The notes beneath the pieces were generated by a model. The model was not told where the DNA came from. It saw only the letters and a program-made list of their open reading frames with translations, and did no database searches. Positions 1 to 7,603 of a stretch of 12,797 nucleotides of DNA are shown one piece after another. Source of the DNA: JBEKVE01 sp049514335 (lineage in GTDB: Bacteria > Actinomycetota > Acidimicrobiia > Acidimicrobiales > UBA8190). Made by a program: the position numbers and the translations under genes. The stretch's first letter is position 1. Each line of letters starts with the position of its first letter. The stretch spans positions 1-12,797 of the forward strand of contig JBEKVE010000094.1 in the NCBI GenBank assembly GCA_049514335.1, in the 5' to 3' direction.

Positions 1-138
1 ATTGAGGACGACGACGTCGGCGTTCTCGACGTCGTCGGTCGGCTCCAGCCCGTCGGCCACCAGGAGGCCGGCCAGGCGTTCGGAGTCGTGCTCGTTCATC
101 TGGCAGCCGAAGGTGCGGATATGGAACGTCCGGGACAT
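1..138 (-). CDS. miaB: tRNA 2-methylthio-N6-dimethylallyladenosine synthase MiaB, N-terminal 46 codons (partial)
   Basis: This is the start of a radical-SAM methylthiotransferase that adds a 2-methylthio group to isopentenyl-A37 in tRNAs reading UNN codons. The visible protein begins MSRTFHIRTFGCQMNEHDSE and continues through a Rossmann-like stretch ending in ENADVVVLN. The TFGCQMN motif near residues 9-15 is the hallmark of the MTTase N-terminal domain; Cys12 is one of the three cysteines expected to hold the auxiliary iron-sulfur cluster in the family. The radical-SAM CxxxCxxC motif and the TRAM domain must lie beyond base 1. The ATG at 136-138 is the natural start because it places the motif at the usual distance. 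A TANNNT hexamer sits 7 nt upstream. The gene lies 78 bp downstream of thrB on the same strand. The related transferases RimO and MtaB begin similarly, but the CQMN signature favours MiaB. Confidence 0.9.
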   Translation of the reverse strand, partial: MSRTFHIRTFGCQMNEHDSERLAGLLVADGLEPTDDVENADVVVLN

Positions 139-151
139 CGGCCCCAGTCTA
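139..151 (-). promoter_or_regulatory. Putative -10 element of miaB (TAGACT, 7 nt before ATG)
   Basis: On the minus strand TAGACT (146-151) is followed by seven bases and then the miaB ATG. This matches the actinobacterial TANNNT -10 and would place the transcript start at or within a base or two of the ATG, giving a leaderless mRNA. No convincing -35 hexamer is seen 16-18 bp further upstream. The rest of the thrB-miaB gap is GC-rich and contains the 10-bp palindrome ACCGGCCGGT at 184-193, whose role is unknown. Confidence 0.45.
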
Positions 152-216
152 CGGCGGGGGCCTCGGAGAGCCCGACGAGGGGGACCGGCCGGTGCCGGCG
201 CCCCGGCGGTCGGCGG

Positions 217-1107
217 TCAGCGGCGGATGGGGGCGCCGATGTCGAAGACGCCGGGGTCGCCGCCGTCGATGACGAGGCCTTCGAGATCGGGGCGCAGGAG
301 CAGGGCCCGGCCACCGACGCCGATGTCGGCCAGGGCGGCCTCGGCCTTGGTCCTGACCGCCTCCGCGTCGGCTCCGTCGCAGATGCCGAGGAGGGTGGGT
401 CCGGCGCCGGACCAGCACGAGGCCAGGGCCCCGTCGGCCACGAGACGGGCCAGGATCTGGGGGGCCTCGGGGAACAGGGGGCTGCGGTAGTCCTGGTGGA
501 GCCGGTCCTCGGTGGCCTCGCGGATGAGCAGGGACCGGTCGGCCAGCCCGGCCAGGAGCAGCGACATGCGCCCCAGGTTGTAGGTGGCGTCGGCCCGTCC
601 CACTTGTTGCGGCAGCGCCTGGCGGGCGCGCGACGTGGGCAGGGGGCGGTCGGGGATCATGGCCACGAACACGAGGCCGCCGTCGAGAGGCATGCGCACG
701 GCCCGCACCGCGCCGCGCACCACCGTCGCCGCCACCAGGCCGCCCACCACCGAGGCCGCCGCGTTCTCGGGATGGCCGTCGACCCGGGCGGCCACGCCCA
801 GCGGGTCCTTGGAGCCCGCCGCCGCAGCTGCCGCCACGGCCAGCGCGGCCGAGGACCCGAGCCCGCGGGCCACGGGGATGCTCGAGCGCACGGTGATGGC
901 CATGTGGTCGTGGCCGGCCCCGTCGATGGCGACCCGGGCCGCCATGTGCATGGCGTCCTCCTCGAGGTCCGCACCTTCGCCCTCGGAGCGCACCACCAGA
1001 CGTGGTGACGCCTCGATCTCCACCTCGACGTACAGATCGAGCGCCACGGCGAGCACGTCGAAGCCCGGGCCCAGGTTGGCAGCCGACGCGGGAGCCCGGG
1101 CACGCAT
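217..1107 (-). CDS. thrB: Homoserine kinase
   Basis: Phosphorylates the hydroxyl of L-homoserine with ATP to give O-phosphohomoserine, the substrate of threonine synthase; cytoplasmic. The 296-residue protein is close to the usual length of ThrB in the GHMP kinase superfamily. Visible motifs in order: the N-terminal ASAANLGPGFDVLAVAL (residues 7-23), the phosphate-binding loop RGLGSSAALA (81-90), DGHPENAAASVVGG (110-123), DRLHQDYR (201-208), and the C-terminal glycine-rich SGAGPTLLG (233-241). All are typical of homoserine kinase rather than of mevalonate or galactokinase relatives. The ATG at 1107 puts the superfamily motif at the expected N-terminal position. The gene follows the carboxypeptidase gene by 42 bp with a TANNNT box 7 nt before the ATG, so it may have its own promoter. 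Homoserine dehydrogenase and threonine synthase genes, frequent neighbours of thrB elsewhere, are not in this window. Confidence 0.93.
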   Translation of the reverse strand: MRARAPASAANLGPGFDVLAVALDLYVEVEIEASPRLVVRSEGEGADLEEDAMHMAARVAIDGAGHDHMAITVRSSIPVARGLGSSAALAVAAAAAAGSKDPLGVAARVDGHPENAAASVVGGLVAATVVRGAVRAVRMPLDGGLVFVAMIPDRPLPTSRARQALPQQVGRADATYNLGRMSLLLAGLADRSLLIREATEDRLHQDYRSPLFPEAPQILARLVADGALASCWSGAGPTLLGICDGADAEAVRTKAEAALADIGVGGRALLLRPDLEGLVIDGGDPGVFDIGAPIRR

Positions 1108-1120
1108 GGCTGCCAGGGTA
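1108..1120 (-). promoter_or_regulatory. Putative -10 element of thrB (TACCCT, 7 nt before ATG)
   Basis: TACCCT at 1115-1120 (minus strand) is followed by seven bases and the thrB ATG, the same arrangement as at miaB and dapB. No purine-rich Shine-Dalgarno sequence lies at a proper distance. The GGGGAAAG stretch further upstream is too far from the start. No clear -35 hexamer is visible. Just upstream the gap carries short ACCGG direct repeats (1131-1141). Confidence 0.45.
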
Positions 1121-1149
1121 CTTTCCCCGGACCGGACCGGTGACCCCGG

Positions 1150-3027
1150 TCAGGTCCTCGCCAGGCGCCAGCTGACGGGGGCGACCTGGATGCTCCCGGC
1201 CAGGCGGGCCGGAACCTGCACCCGCTCGCCGCCGGCGCGCACCGTGACCATGCCCACGATCGTGCCCGGCGCGGCCCCGGCCCGCACCGACCCACCGGTC
1301 ATGGTGGTCCGCACCACCGTGCCCGGCCACACCACCAGAGAGGCCCCGGTGGCGGTGACGACAGGCACGGCGCGCCGGGTCCATGGCACGGTCACGGTGG
1401 CCACCCGCGTGCCGGCGCTCATCACCGGAACGACGCGCAGGGCCGCACCCAGCGCGTCCACGAGGCGGAGGTCGACCTGGTTGGCGGCGCTCAGGGGATC
1501 GAGTCCCGGCTGCCCGGTCACCGCCGCCAGGACAAGCACGGTGTGGCCCCCCACGCTTCGTTCGGCCGCCATCACCAGGCAACCCAGGGCGGCCTGGGTG
1601 AATCCCGACTTGATGCCGACCACGCCGTCGGTGCCCACCGACGACACGTAGTTGGGGAGCGTGCCGGCGATGGGCAGCGTCACCGAGGGCTCCGCCACCA
1701 CCTGGGCGAACGAGGGGATGGCCATGGCCACCTGGGCCAGACGCATCTGGTCACCGGGCGTCCCGGTGGTGGCCGGGCTGAGACCGTTGCTGTCGGCGTA
1801 GTGGGTGTGGGTCATGCCCAGCGCCGACGCCGTGGCGTTCATGTCGGCCACGAAGGCGGCCACGGTGCCGGCGTCCCAGCGCGCCAGCGCATCGGCCAGG
1901 TTGTTGGCCGAGTGCACCATGAGCCCTTCGAGCAGCTGCCGCTCGGTCAGGTGCTCTCCGGGTTGGACGGGGACGTCGGTGGCGCCCACCTCCTCGTCCG
2001 AGATGGCCTCCGCCTCGTCGGTGGCTGTCATGGCCACCGACGGGCCCTGGGCGCCGGGGGCGAGCGGGTGGTCCTTCAAGGTGAGGTAGGCCGTCATGAT
2101 CTTGGCCAGGCTGGCGATGGGCACCGGGGTCTCGGGGCCCGACTGCAACGCCACCCCGAGGGACGGGACCGCCACGGCCGCCTCTCCCGTCGTGGGCCAG
2201 GGCAGGGTGGGGGCGATCCCCGGCACGGGCGACGACCGGTCGAGGACGCGGTGCACGTCCGGCGCGGGCACGGTCCGGCCCAGCTGGACGAGCACCAGCG
2301 CCACGAGCACCACCACCACGAGCACGAGGACGCCGACGGTCCAGCGCCACGCCCGGTGTCGCTGGGGCGAGACGGCGAGGGGCGGCGCAGGGACCACCAC
2401 GCGCGCCACCGAGGACGTGCCCGGGACGGCTCCCGGCACCGTCGAGGCCACGAGCGTCGTCCCCGACGCCACGCCGCTCACGGACCCGGCGGGGTCTCCC
2501 TCGTCCCGTGCGTCGGTGCCGGTGATGGCCGTGACCACGCGCACATCGGCGTCGACGTCGGTCTCGCGCCGTGTCTCTGTGTGCGTCTCGATGTGCGTCT
2601 CGATGTGCGTCTCGACCCGGGCTTCGACGACGGCGCCGGTCTCGGCGTCGACCTCCACGCTCACGCCCATGGCGACGTCCACCGCCGCGTCCACCTCGGC
2701 GGGGCGCTCCACCACACGGACCAGACCGCTGTGGCGCACGTCGTCGGCCACCAGCTCGGCGGGCGTGAGGTCGCGCTGGAAGAACGGGGTGACAGACGTG
2801 AGGGCGGGCGGCGGGGCGAGCGCCACCCCGACGGGAAAGGGGTCGGCGGACGACTCGGTGCCCGGCACCGACGCGGCGTCGCGGGGATCGGGGCCGATCT
2901 CGGCGCCGACGACCGTCTCGGCGCGAGCCCCGTCATCGGGGTCGTCGTCGGAAGCGGGGCCGGGACGCGACAGCGCCCCCGACCCGGGCTCGAGCCCCCG
3001 GACGTGGCGGCCGTTGTGACGAGCCAC
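1150..3027 (-). CDS. Membrane-anchored D-alanyl-D-alanine carboxypeptidase (S11 family) with long N-terminal cytoplasmic extension
   Basis: A DD-carboxypeptidase-type penicillin-binding protein that removes the terminal D-Ala from peptidoglycan stem peptides outside the membrane. The S11 catalytic motifs are all present: SLAK (residues 306-309, nucleophile Ser306 and Lys309), SAN (373-375) and KSG (473-475, serine where many homologues have threonine). After the catalytic domain, residues about 530-610 are valine- and threonine-rich and probably form a beta-domain like that at the C terminus of PBP5. A single strongly hydrophobic helix lies at 230-249, preceded by the basic PQRHRAWRW. The protein should therefore be a type II membrane protein with about 229 residues in the cytoplasm, whereas typical S11 enzymes start with a cleavable signal peptide. 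That extension is acidic, low in complexity and includes ETHI repeats (about 139-150). Its G/C-ending codons support translation. The GTG at 3027 starts 3 bases after the ftsK stop codon, without a clear ribosome site, suggesting translational coupling. A later internal start cannot be excluded. Confidence 0.88.
   Translation of the reverse strand: MARHNGRHVRGLEPGSGALSRPGPASDDDPDDGARAETVVGAEIGPDPRDAASVPGTESSADPFPVGVALAPPPALTSVTPFFQRDLTPAELVADDVRHSGLVRVVERPAEVDAAVDVAMGVSVEVDAETGAVVEARVETHIETHIETHTETRRETDVDADVRVVTAITGTDARDEGDPAGSVSGVASGTTLVASTVPGAVPGTSSVARVVVPAPPLAVSPQRHRAWRWTVGVLVLVVVVLVALVLVQLGRTVPAPDVHRVLDRSSPVPGIAPTLPWPTTGEAAVAVPSLGVALQSGPETPVPIASLAKIMTAYLTLKDHPLAPGAQGPSVAMTATDEAEAISDEEVGATDVPVQPGEHLTERQLLEGLMVHSANNLADALARWDAGTVAAFVADMNATASALGMTHTHYADSNGLSPATTGTPGDQMRLAQVAMAIPSFAQVVAEPSVTLPIAGTLPNYVSSVGTDGVVGIKSGFTQAALGCLVMAAERSVGGHTVLVLAAVTGQPGLDPLSAANQVDLRLVDALGAALRVVPVMSAGTRVATVTVPWTRRAVPVVTATGASLVVWPGTVVRTTMTGGSVRAGAAPGTIVGMVTVRAGGERVQVPARLAGSIQVAPVSWRLART
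2581..2616 (-). repeat. Three 12-bp tandem repeats inside the carboxypeptidase gene
   Basis: Plus-strand unit GTGCGTCTCGAT occurs at 2581-2592 and 2593-2604, and again with one change (final C) at 2605-2616. A degraded copy precedes it at about 2569-2580. The unit length is a multiple of three, so the repeats encode a tetrapeptide series (ETHI, ETHI, ETHT, then ETRR) within the cytoplasmic extension. Copy-number changes would not break the frame. Confidence 0.9.
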
Positions 3028-3030
3028 GAG

Positions 3031-5832
3031 CTACCGGACGGAAAGCTGCTCGAGCTCGTCGATGGTCATCAACACGGCGCGCGCCTTCGACCCCTCGGAC
3101 GGCCCGACCACTCCCCGCCGCTCCAGCAGGTCCATGAGCCTCCCCGCCCGGGAGAAGCCGACGCGGAGCTTGCGCTGCAACATCGACGTGGACCCTAGCT
3201 GAGATCGAACGACCAGCTCCATGGCGGCCGGGAGCAGATCATCGTCGTCGTCGAGAGCGTCCCCACCCATCGTCGGGCCGTCGTCGCCGGCGATGCCGGC
3301 CACGTACTCCACGTTGCGCTGGCGCTGCCAGTGGGCCACCACCGCCCGCACCTCGGTCTCGGCCACCCAGGGGCCCTGGATCCGCCGGGGGACCGACGAG
3401 GACGCCGTGAGCAGGAGCATGTCGCCCTTGCCGATCAGCCGCTCGGCCCCGGGCTGGTCGAGGATGACGCGGCTGTCAGCCAGCGAGGAGACCGAGAAGG
3501 CGAGGCGCGACGGCACGTTGGCCTTGATCACGCCGGTGATCACGTCCACCGACGGGCGCTGGGTGGCGAGCACCAGGTGGATGCCCACGGCCCTCGCCAT
3601 CTGGGCGATCCGGCACACCGACTCCTCGACGTCGCGGGCCGCCACCATCATGAGGTCGTTGAGCTCGTCCACCACCACCAGGACGAAGGGCAGGCGCTCC
3701 TTGCGCACCTCGGGCGCCAGCGCGGCCCGGCTCTCCGCCACCCGCGCCGCGGCGCTCGCCGCCGCAGGACCGTCGCCGGCGAGCTCGGCGGAGAGGTCGC
3801 CGGCGAGGTCGTCGCCGTGCTCCTCGGCAGACGCTTCTCCCACCGCGTCGTCCTCGGCGGCGGTGACGTCAAACGGGCCGTCGTCGTGGGCGGACCCCTC
3901 GGGCGCAACGTCGTCCTCGGCGTCGTCGTCGTGCACCCGTGGCGCGTCGCTCAGCTCGGAGCCGGTCCCGTGGAGCCCGTCGCCGTGGGCGGCACCGGGC
4001 TCGTCGTCGTCGAACTCGCCGCGGTCGATGGCGGCGTTGTAGCCCGTGATGTCGCGCATGCCCGCCTCGGCCAGCACGTCGTAGCGGCGCTCCATCTCGG
4101 TGACGGCCCACGACAGGGCGTTGGCGGCCTTCTTGGGGTCCACCACCACCTGGGTGAGCAGGTGCGGCAACCCGTTGTACTGCCCGAGCTCGACCCGCTT
4201 GGGGTCCACCAGGATGAGCCGGACCTCCTCGGGCGTGGCCCGCATGAGGATCGAGGTCAGCACGGAGTTGATGCACGACGACTTGCCGGCACCGGTGGCC
4301 CCCGAGATGAGGATGTGGGGCATGTCGGCCAGGTTGGCCATGACGGGACGGCCGGCGATGTCGCGTCCGAGCGCCACCTCGAGCGGGTGCACGGCCTTGC
4401 GCGCCTCGTCGGAGGCGAGCACGTCGCCCAGCGTGACGAGCTGACGCCGCCGGTTGGGTACCTCGACGCCGATGGCCGACTTCCCCGGGATGGGGGCGAG
4501 GATGCGGACGTCGGGTGACGCCATGGCGTAGGCGATGTCCTTGGCGAGGCTCGTGACGCGGGCCACCTTCACGCCCGGCCCCAGCTCGAGCTCGAAGCGG
4601 GTGACGGTCGGTCCGACGGTGTAGCCCACGAGGCGCGTCTCCACGCCGTGCGCGGCAAGCGAGGCCACGAGGGCGCGACCGGCCGCCGCCACCTCCGAGC
4701 GGTCGAGCTCCTGGGGCTTGGACCGCGACAGGAGCTTGCGGGGAGGAAGCCGCCACTCCCCCACCGCCGCCTCGGCCTCCATGCGCAACAGGGGCTCCGG
4801 TGGTGCCGGCACGGGGGTGGGCACCACCGCATCGATCACCGGTTCGGGTTCGGGCGCCGCCTCGGGCGCCACGGCCCGGGGAACCTCGGCCAGCGCGTCA
4901 CCGTCGTGCTCGGCGTTGGGGTCGGGCACGGCGGCCCCGGACGCGCTCCCGAGCAGTGCGTCGATGTCGAACAGCTGCCGCGAGCCGGCGCCACGGGCCC
5001 GTCCCCGGCCGGCGGGCTCCTCGACGACGTCGGGAAGCACGGCGCCGCTGGCGTGCTGGGCCGGGACACCCCCCACGGCGGTGACGTCGTCGTCCTCTTC
5101 GATCTCGTCGGCGTCCTCCAGGTCGTCCTCGTCGGGGACGGCCAGGTGCCACAGCCCGGCGGCGGCGCGCCCCACGCTGCGGCACGCCTCTCGCACCGTG
5201 ACCCCGGTGAACAGCACCAGGGCCAGCGTGGCCAGGGCCACCAGGACGACGGCCGCGCCCCAGTCGCCGAGCCCGGCGCGTAGCGGGTTGCCCATGGCGG
5301 CGCCGATCCATCCGCCCGCGTTGTCGAGGCGGGTGGTGGTGGCGGTGATGCGCGGCGCCCCGCCGGCGAGGCCCGACAGCCCCGCCACCGCCGCCAGGGC
5401 GAGCACGAAGCCGAGCGCGGTGCGGGCCGGATCGTGGCGGGGCCGGCCCGCCACGAGCATGGCGCCCGCCACCCCGCACGCCGGGGGGACGAGGAAGCGA
5501 CCCACGCCGAGCAGCACACCGGTCCCCGCCCGCACCCCGTTGCCGGCGGGCCCGAGGGCGTCGGCGTAGAGAGCGAGCACACCGAGCACGCCCACGGTGA
5601 CGAGGGCGATGCCCCACACGTCCTCGGCGTGGCCCTCCACCACCGCCAGGGCCGATCGCATCCACGCCGGCCGCTGCCGGCGGCGCGTGGCCACCCGACG
5701 GGGGCGGGCCTGGGGCCGGCGCTTGGCCGTACCGGCGCGGGGCCGGCTGGTGGCGCGCGCCTTCTTGCGCGCCCCGCCCGCCGGACGGGACGTTGGGCGC
5801 GAGGCAGCCGGACGGCGCTTGGTCGTCACCAC
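3031..5832 (-). CDS. ftsK: DNA translocase FtsK/SpoIIIE
   Basis: Septal ATP-driven DNA pump that clears and aligns chromosome termini during division. The 933-residue protein begins with a very basic Arg/Lys/Ala/Pro-rich segment (1-58). Four probable membrane helices follow (about 72-92, 106-128, 138-157, 192-212), then an acidic Pro/Ala-rich linker (232-360). The motor contains the alpha-domain (about 365-470), Walker A GATGAGKS (511-518), LILVDPKRVEL (539-549), Walker B VLVVVDE (717-723) and the conserved HLVLATQRPSVDVITG (752-767). The C-terminal winged-helix gamma domain (about 870-925) ends with GVVGPSEGSKARAVL, the DNA-orienting module of the family. Unusually, residues 604-712 between the two Walker motifs form a long acidic low-complexity insertion. 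GTG at 5832 is the longest start; the adjacent GTG at 5829 would remove one residue. RNase J lies 109 bp upstream and the carboxypeptidase starts 3 bp after the stop. Confidence 0.96.
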   Translation of the reverse strand: MVTTKRRPAASRPTSRPAGGARKKARATSRPRAGTAKRRPQARPRRVATRRRQRPAWMRSALAVVEGHAEDVWGIALVTVGVLGVLALYADALGPAGNGVRAGTGVLLGVGRFLVPPACGVAGAMLVAGRPRHDPARTALGFVLALAAVAGLSGLAGGAPRITATTTRLDNAGGWIGAAMGNPLRAGLGDWGAAVVLVALATLALVLFTGVTVREACRSVGRAAAGLWHLAVPDEDDLEDADEIEEDDDVTAVGGVPAQHASGAVLPDVVEEPAGRGRARGAGSRQLFDIDALLGSASGAAVPDPNAEHDGDALAEVPRAVAPEAAPEPEPVIDAVVPTPVPAPPEPLLRMEAEAAVGEWRLPPRKLLSRSKPQELDRSEVAAAGRALVASLAAHGVETRLVGYTVGPTVTRFELELGPGVKVARVTSLAKDIAYAMASPDVRILAPIPGKSAIGVEVPNRRRQLVTLGDVLASDEARKAVHPLEVALGRDIAGRPVMANLADMPHILISGATGAGKSSCINSVLTSILMRATPEEVRLILVDPKRVELGQYNGLPHLLTQVVVDPKKAANALSWAVTEMERRYDVLAEAGMRDITGYNAAIDRGEFDDDEPGAAHGDGLHGTGSELSDAPRVHDDDAEDDVAPEGSAHDDGPFDVTAAEDDAVGEASAEEHGDDLAGDLSAELAGDGPAAASAAARVAESRAALAPEVRKERLPFVLVVVDELNDLMMVAARDVEESVCRIAQMARAVGIHLVLATQRPSVDVITGVIKANVPSRLAFSVSSLADSRVILDQPGAERLIGKGDMLLLTASSSVPRRIQGPWVAETEVRAVVAHWQRQRNVEYVAGIAGDDGPTMGGDALDDDDDLLPAAMELVVRSQLGSTSMLQRKLRVGFSRAGRLMDLLERRGVVGPSEGSKARAVLMTIDELEQLSVR
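3697..4023 (-). other. Acidic low-complexity insertion in the FtsK motor domain
   Basis: This stretch encodes FtsK residues 604-712, between the end of the conserved ERRYDVLAEAGMRDITGYN segment and the Walker B strand beginning LPFVLVVVDE. By my count residues 606-690 contain 29 Asp/Glu and only one Arg, with no Lys; the tail (691-712) is Ala-rich and probably helical. The reading frame remains open and in phase with conserved FtsK sequence on both sides, so it is an insertion rather than a frameshift. In the FtsK proteins I know, this loop is roughly 15-40 residues. Confidence 0.85.
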
Positions 5833-5865
5833 AGTGGCCCCAACGCTAACAGCCGCCCCAGTGTC

Positions 5866-5880
5866 CCCCGGGGACCGGGG
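5866..5880 (-). terminator. Weak GC hairpin between RNase J gene and ftsK
   Basis: The 109-bp gap 5833-5941 holds a perfect inverted repeat CCCCGG (5866-5871) / CCGGGG (5875-5880) with a 3-base loop, plus several other GGCC-rich segments that could pair. There is no T tract after it, so termination is speculative. A TAGCGT hexamer (5843-5848, minus strand) lies 10 nt before the ftsK GTG and could be a -10 element giving a very short leader. Confidence 0.25.
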
Positions 5881-5941
5881 CCGGCCGAAGGAGCGCCTCG
5901 GGGCCCGGTCGCGCCGGGGCCGGCAGGGGGGAACGGCCTGG

Positions 5942-7603
5942 TCAGACGGTGACGATGACGGGGACGATCATGGGACGGCGCCGGGTGCGCTCCCCCACGA
6001 ACCGCCCGAGCGCCCGCCGGGCGTGGCGGCTGAGCGATTCGTGATCGGTGGCCCCGTCGGCCAGGGCCTTCTCGAGCGCCACCCGCACAGCGTCGCTGGC
6101 CTCGTCCAGAAGGGCTTCTGCCTCGGGGGCGTGCACCCATCCCCGGGTGACGATCTCCGGTGGGTTCACCACCTCGCGGGCGTGGAGGTCGAGCGTGGCC
6201 ACCACCACGACCACGCCCTCCTCGGCCAGCACGCGGCGGTCGCGCAGCACGCCGTGGCCCACGTCGCCCACGGTGCCGTCGACGTACAGGAAGCCGGCCG
6301 GCACCGAGTCGGTGCGCCGCACGCCGTCGTCGGTGACGAGCACCGAGTCGCCGTCCTCGCACAGAAGGGCGTTGTCCTCGGCCACCCCCATCTGGGTGGC
6401 CAGGCGGCAGTGGTTCACGAGATGGCGGTACTCGCCGTGCACGGGGATGAACCACTCGGGACTGGCCACCGACAGCAGCACCTTGAGCTCGCCCTGCCGG
6501 GCGTGCCCGCTCACGTGCACCGGCTCCACACCGGTGTGGATCACCGACGCCCCGCGCCGGTGCAGTGCGTCGATGACCTTCCCCACCGCCCACTCGTTGC
6601 CGGGGATGGGGTGGGCGCTGATGATCACCACGTCGTCGGGGCGCAGATGCAGCCACTTGCTCTCCCCCGCCGCCATGAGCGACAGGGCGGACAGGGGCTC
6701 GCCCTGTGAGCCCGTCGACACGACGCACACCGATCCCGGGTCCATGTCGTCGACGCGCTCCACGCCCACCAGGGCGTCGGCGGGGATGTCGAGGAGACCG
6801 AGCCGGCGGGCGAGCTCCACGTTCTTGGCCATGGAGCGACCCAGGGTGGCGACCTTGCGGCCGGTGGCGAGGGCGGCGTCGACGACCTGCTGCACGCGGT
6901 GGATGTGGCTGGCGAAACAGGTCACCACCACCCGCCGGCCTGCGCTCGTCTCGAACAGACGCAGCAGCACCGCCCCCACCGTCCGTTCGGACTCGGTGAA
7001 GCCGGGCTCCTCGGCGTTGGTGGAATCGCTCAGCAGCAGCCGGATGCCGGGGTCCTGGGCGAGGGCCCCGATGCGCCCCAGGTCGGTGAGACGACCGTCC
7101 ACCGGCGTGAGGTCGAGCTTGAAGTCACCGGAGTGGAGGATGACCCCCTGGGGGGTGTGGAAGGCGGTGGCGAACCCGTGGGGCACGGAGTGGGTGACGG
7201 GGATGAACTCCACCTCGAAGGGCCCCACCGCCCGCCGCTCCCCGTCGGAGACTTCGATGAAGGTGGCGCGGTCCTCGAGCCCGGCCTCCTCGACCCGGTT
7301 GCGGGCGAGGCCCAGCGTGAGGGCCGACCCGTACACCGGCACCGACATGTCGCGCAGCAAGAAGGCCAGGCCCCCGGTGTGGTCCTCGTGGCCGTGGGTG
7401 AGCACGACGCCCTCGACGGCCTCGGCGTGCTCGCGCAGGTAGGTGAGGTCGGGAAGCACGAGGTCGATGCCGGGCATGTCCGGATCGGGGAACATGACGC
7501 CGCAGTCGAGGACCACGATGCGCCCGTTGAGCTCCAGGCACGCGCAGTTGCGCCCGATCTCCCCGAGACCCCCGAGAAAGGTGACGCGTACCCGGTCAGG
7601 CAA
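5942..7603 (-). CDS. rnj: Ribonuclease J
   Basis: Metallo-beta-lactamase/beta-CASP ribonuclease with 5'-3' exonuclease and endonuclease activity in RNA maturation and decay. I place the start at the TTG at 7603. It overlaps the dapA stop by 8 bases (TTGCCTGA) and gives 553 residues, the normal length in Actinobacteria. The longer open frame to a GTG at 7696 would add 31 residues of Arg/Ala/Pro-rich sequence that is out of frame with, and wholly inside, dapA. With the TTG start the zinc motif HGHEDH is at 70-75, followed by VTHSVPHG (about 137), HSGDFKLD (157-164), SDSTN (192-196), the beta-CASP motif around HPIPGNE, HVSGHA (363-368) and PVHGEYRHL (about 388). The opening VTFLGGLGEIGRNC is typical of RNase J. 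The C-terminal domain is intact. dapA followed by RNase J is a common actinobacterial arrangement, also present in mycobacteria, and ftsK is downstream. Confidence 0.93.
   Translation of the reverse strand: MPDRVRVTFLGGLGEIGRNCACLELNGRIVVLDCGVMFPDPDMPGIDLVLPDLTYLREHAEAVEGVVLTHGHEDHTGGLAFLLRDMSVPVYGSALTLGLARNRVEEAGLEDRATFIEVSDGERRAVGPFEVEFIPVTHSVPHGFATAFHTPQGVILHSGDFKLDLTPVDGRLTDLGRIGALAQDPGIRLLLSDSTNAEEPGFTESERTVGAVLLRLFETSAGRRVVVTCFASHIHRVQQVVDAALATGRKVATLGRSMAKNVELARRLGLLDIPADALVGVERVDDMDPGSVCVVSTGSQGEPLSALSLMAAGESKWLHLRPDDVVIISAHPIPGNEWAVGKVIDALHRRGASVIHTGVEPVHVSGHARQGELKVLLSVASPEWFIPVHGEYRHLVNHCRLATQMGVAEDNALLCEDGDSVLVTDDGVRRTDSVPAGFLYVDGTVGDVGHGVLRDRRVLAEEGVVVVVATLDLHAREVVNPPEIVTRGWVHAPEAEALLDEASDAVRVALEKALADGATDHESLSRHARRALGRFVGERTRRRPMIVPVIVTV

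Noticed and set aside
184..193. 10-bp palindrome ACCGGCCGGT in the thrB-miaB gap as an operator
   Set aside because: It is short, made only of GC-rich steps common here, not positioned on a recognisable promoter element, and not repeated at other starts in the window.
149..1582. 477-codon minus-strand frame across thrB and the end of the carboxypeptidase gene
   Set aside because: It is a different frame from both real genes and translates to Arg/Gly/Pro-rich low-complexity sequence, whereas thrB has complete homoserine kinase motifs.
2581..2616. CRISPR-like repeats
   Set aside because: Units are 12 bp, contiguous without spacers and in frame with the protein, so this is a coding tandem repeat.
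5833..5941. A small RNA or riboswitch between RNase J gene and ftsK
   Set aside because: The gap is only 109 bp, with GC-rich short palindromes of the kind this composition generates freely. No known riboswitch core or T-tract terminator was recognised.
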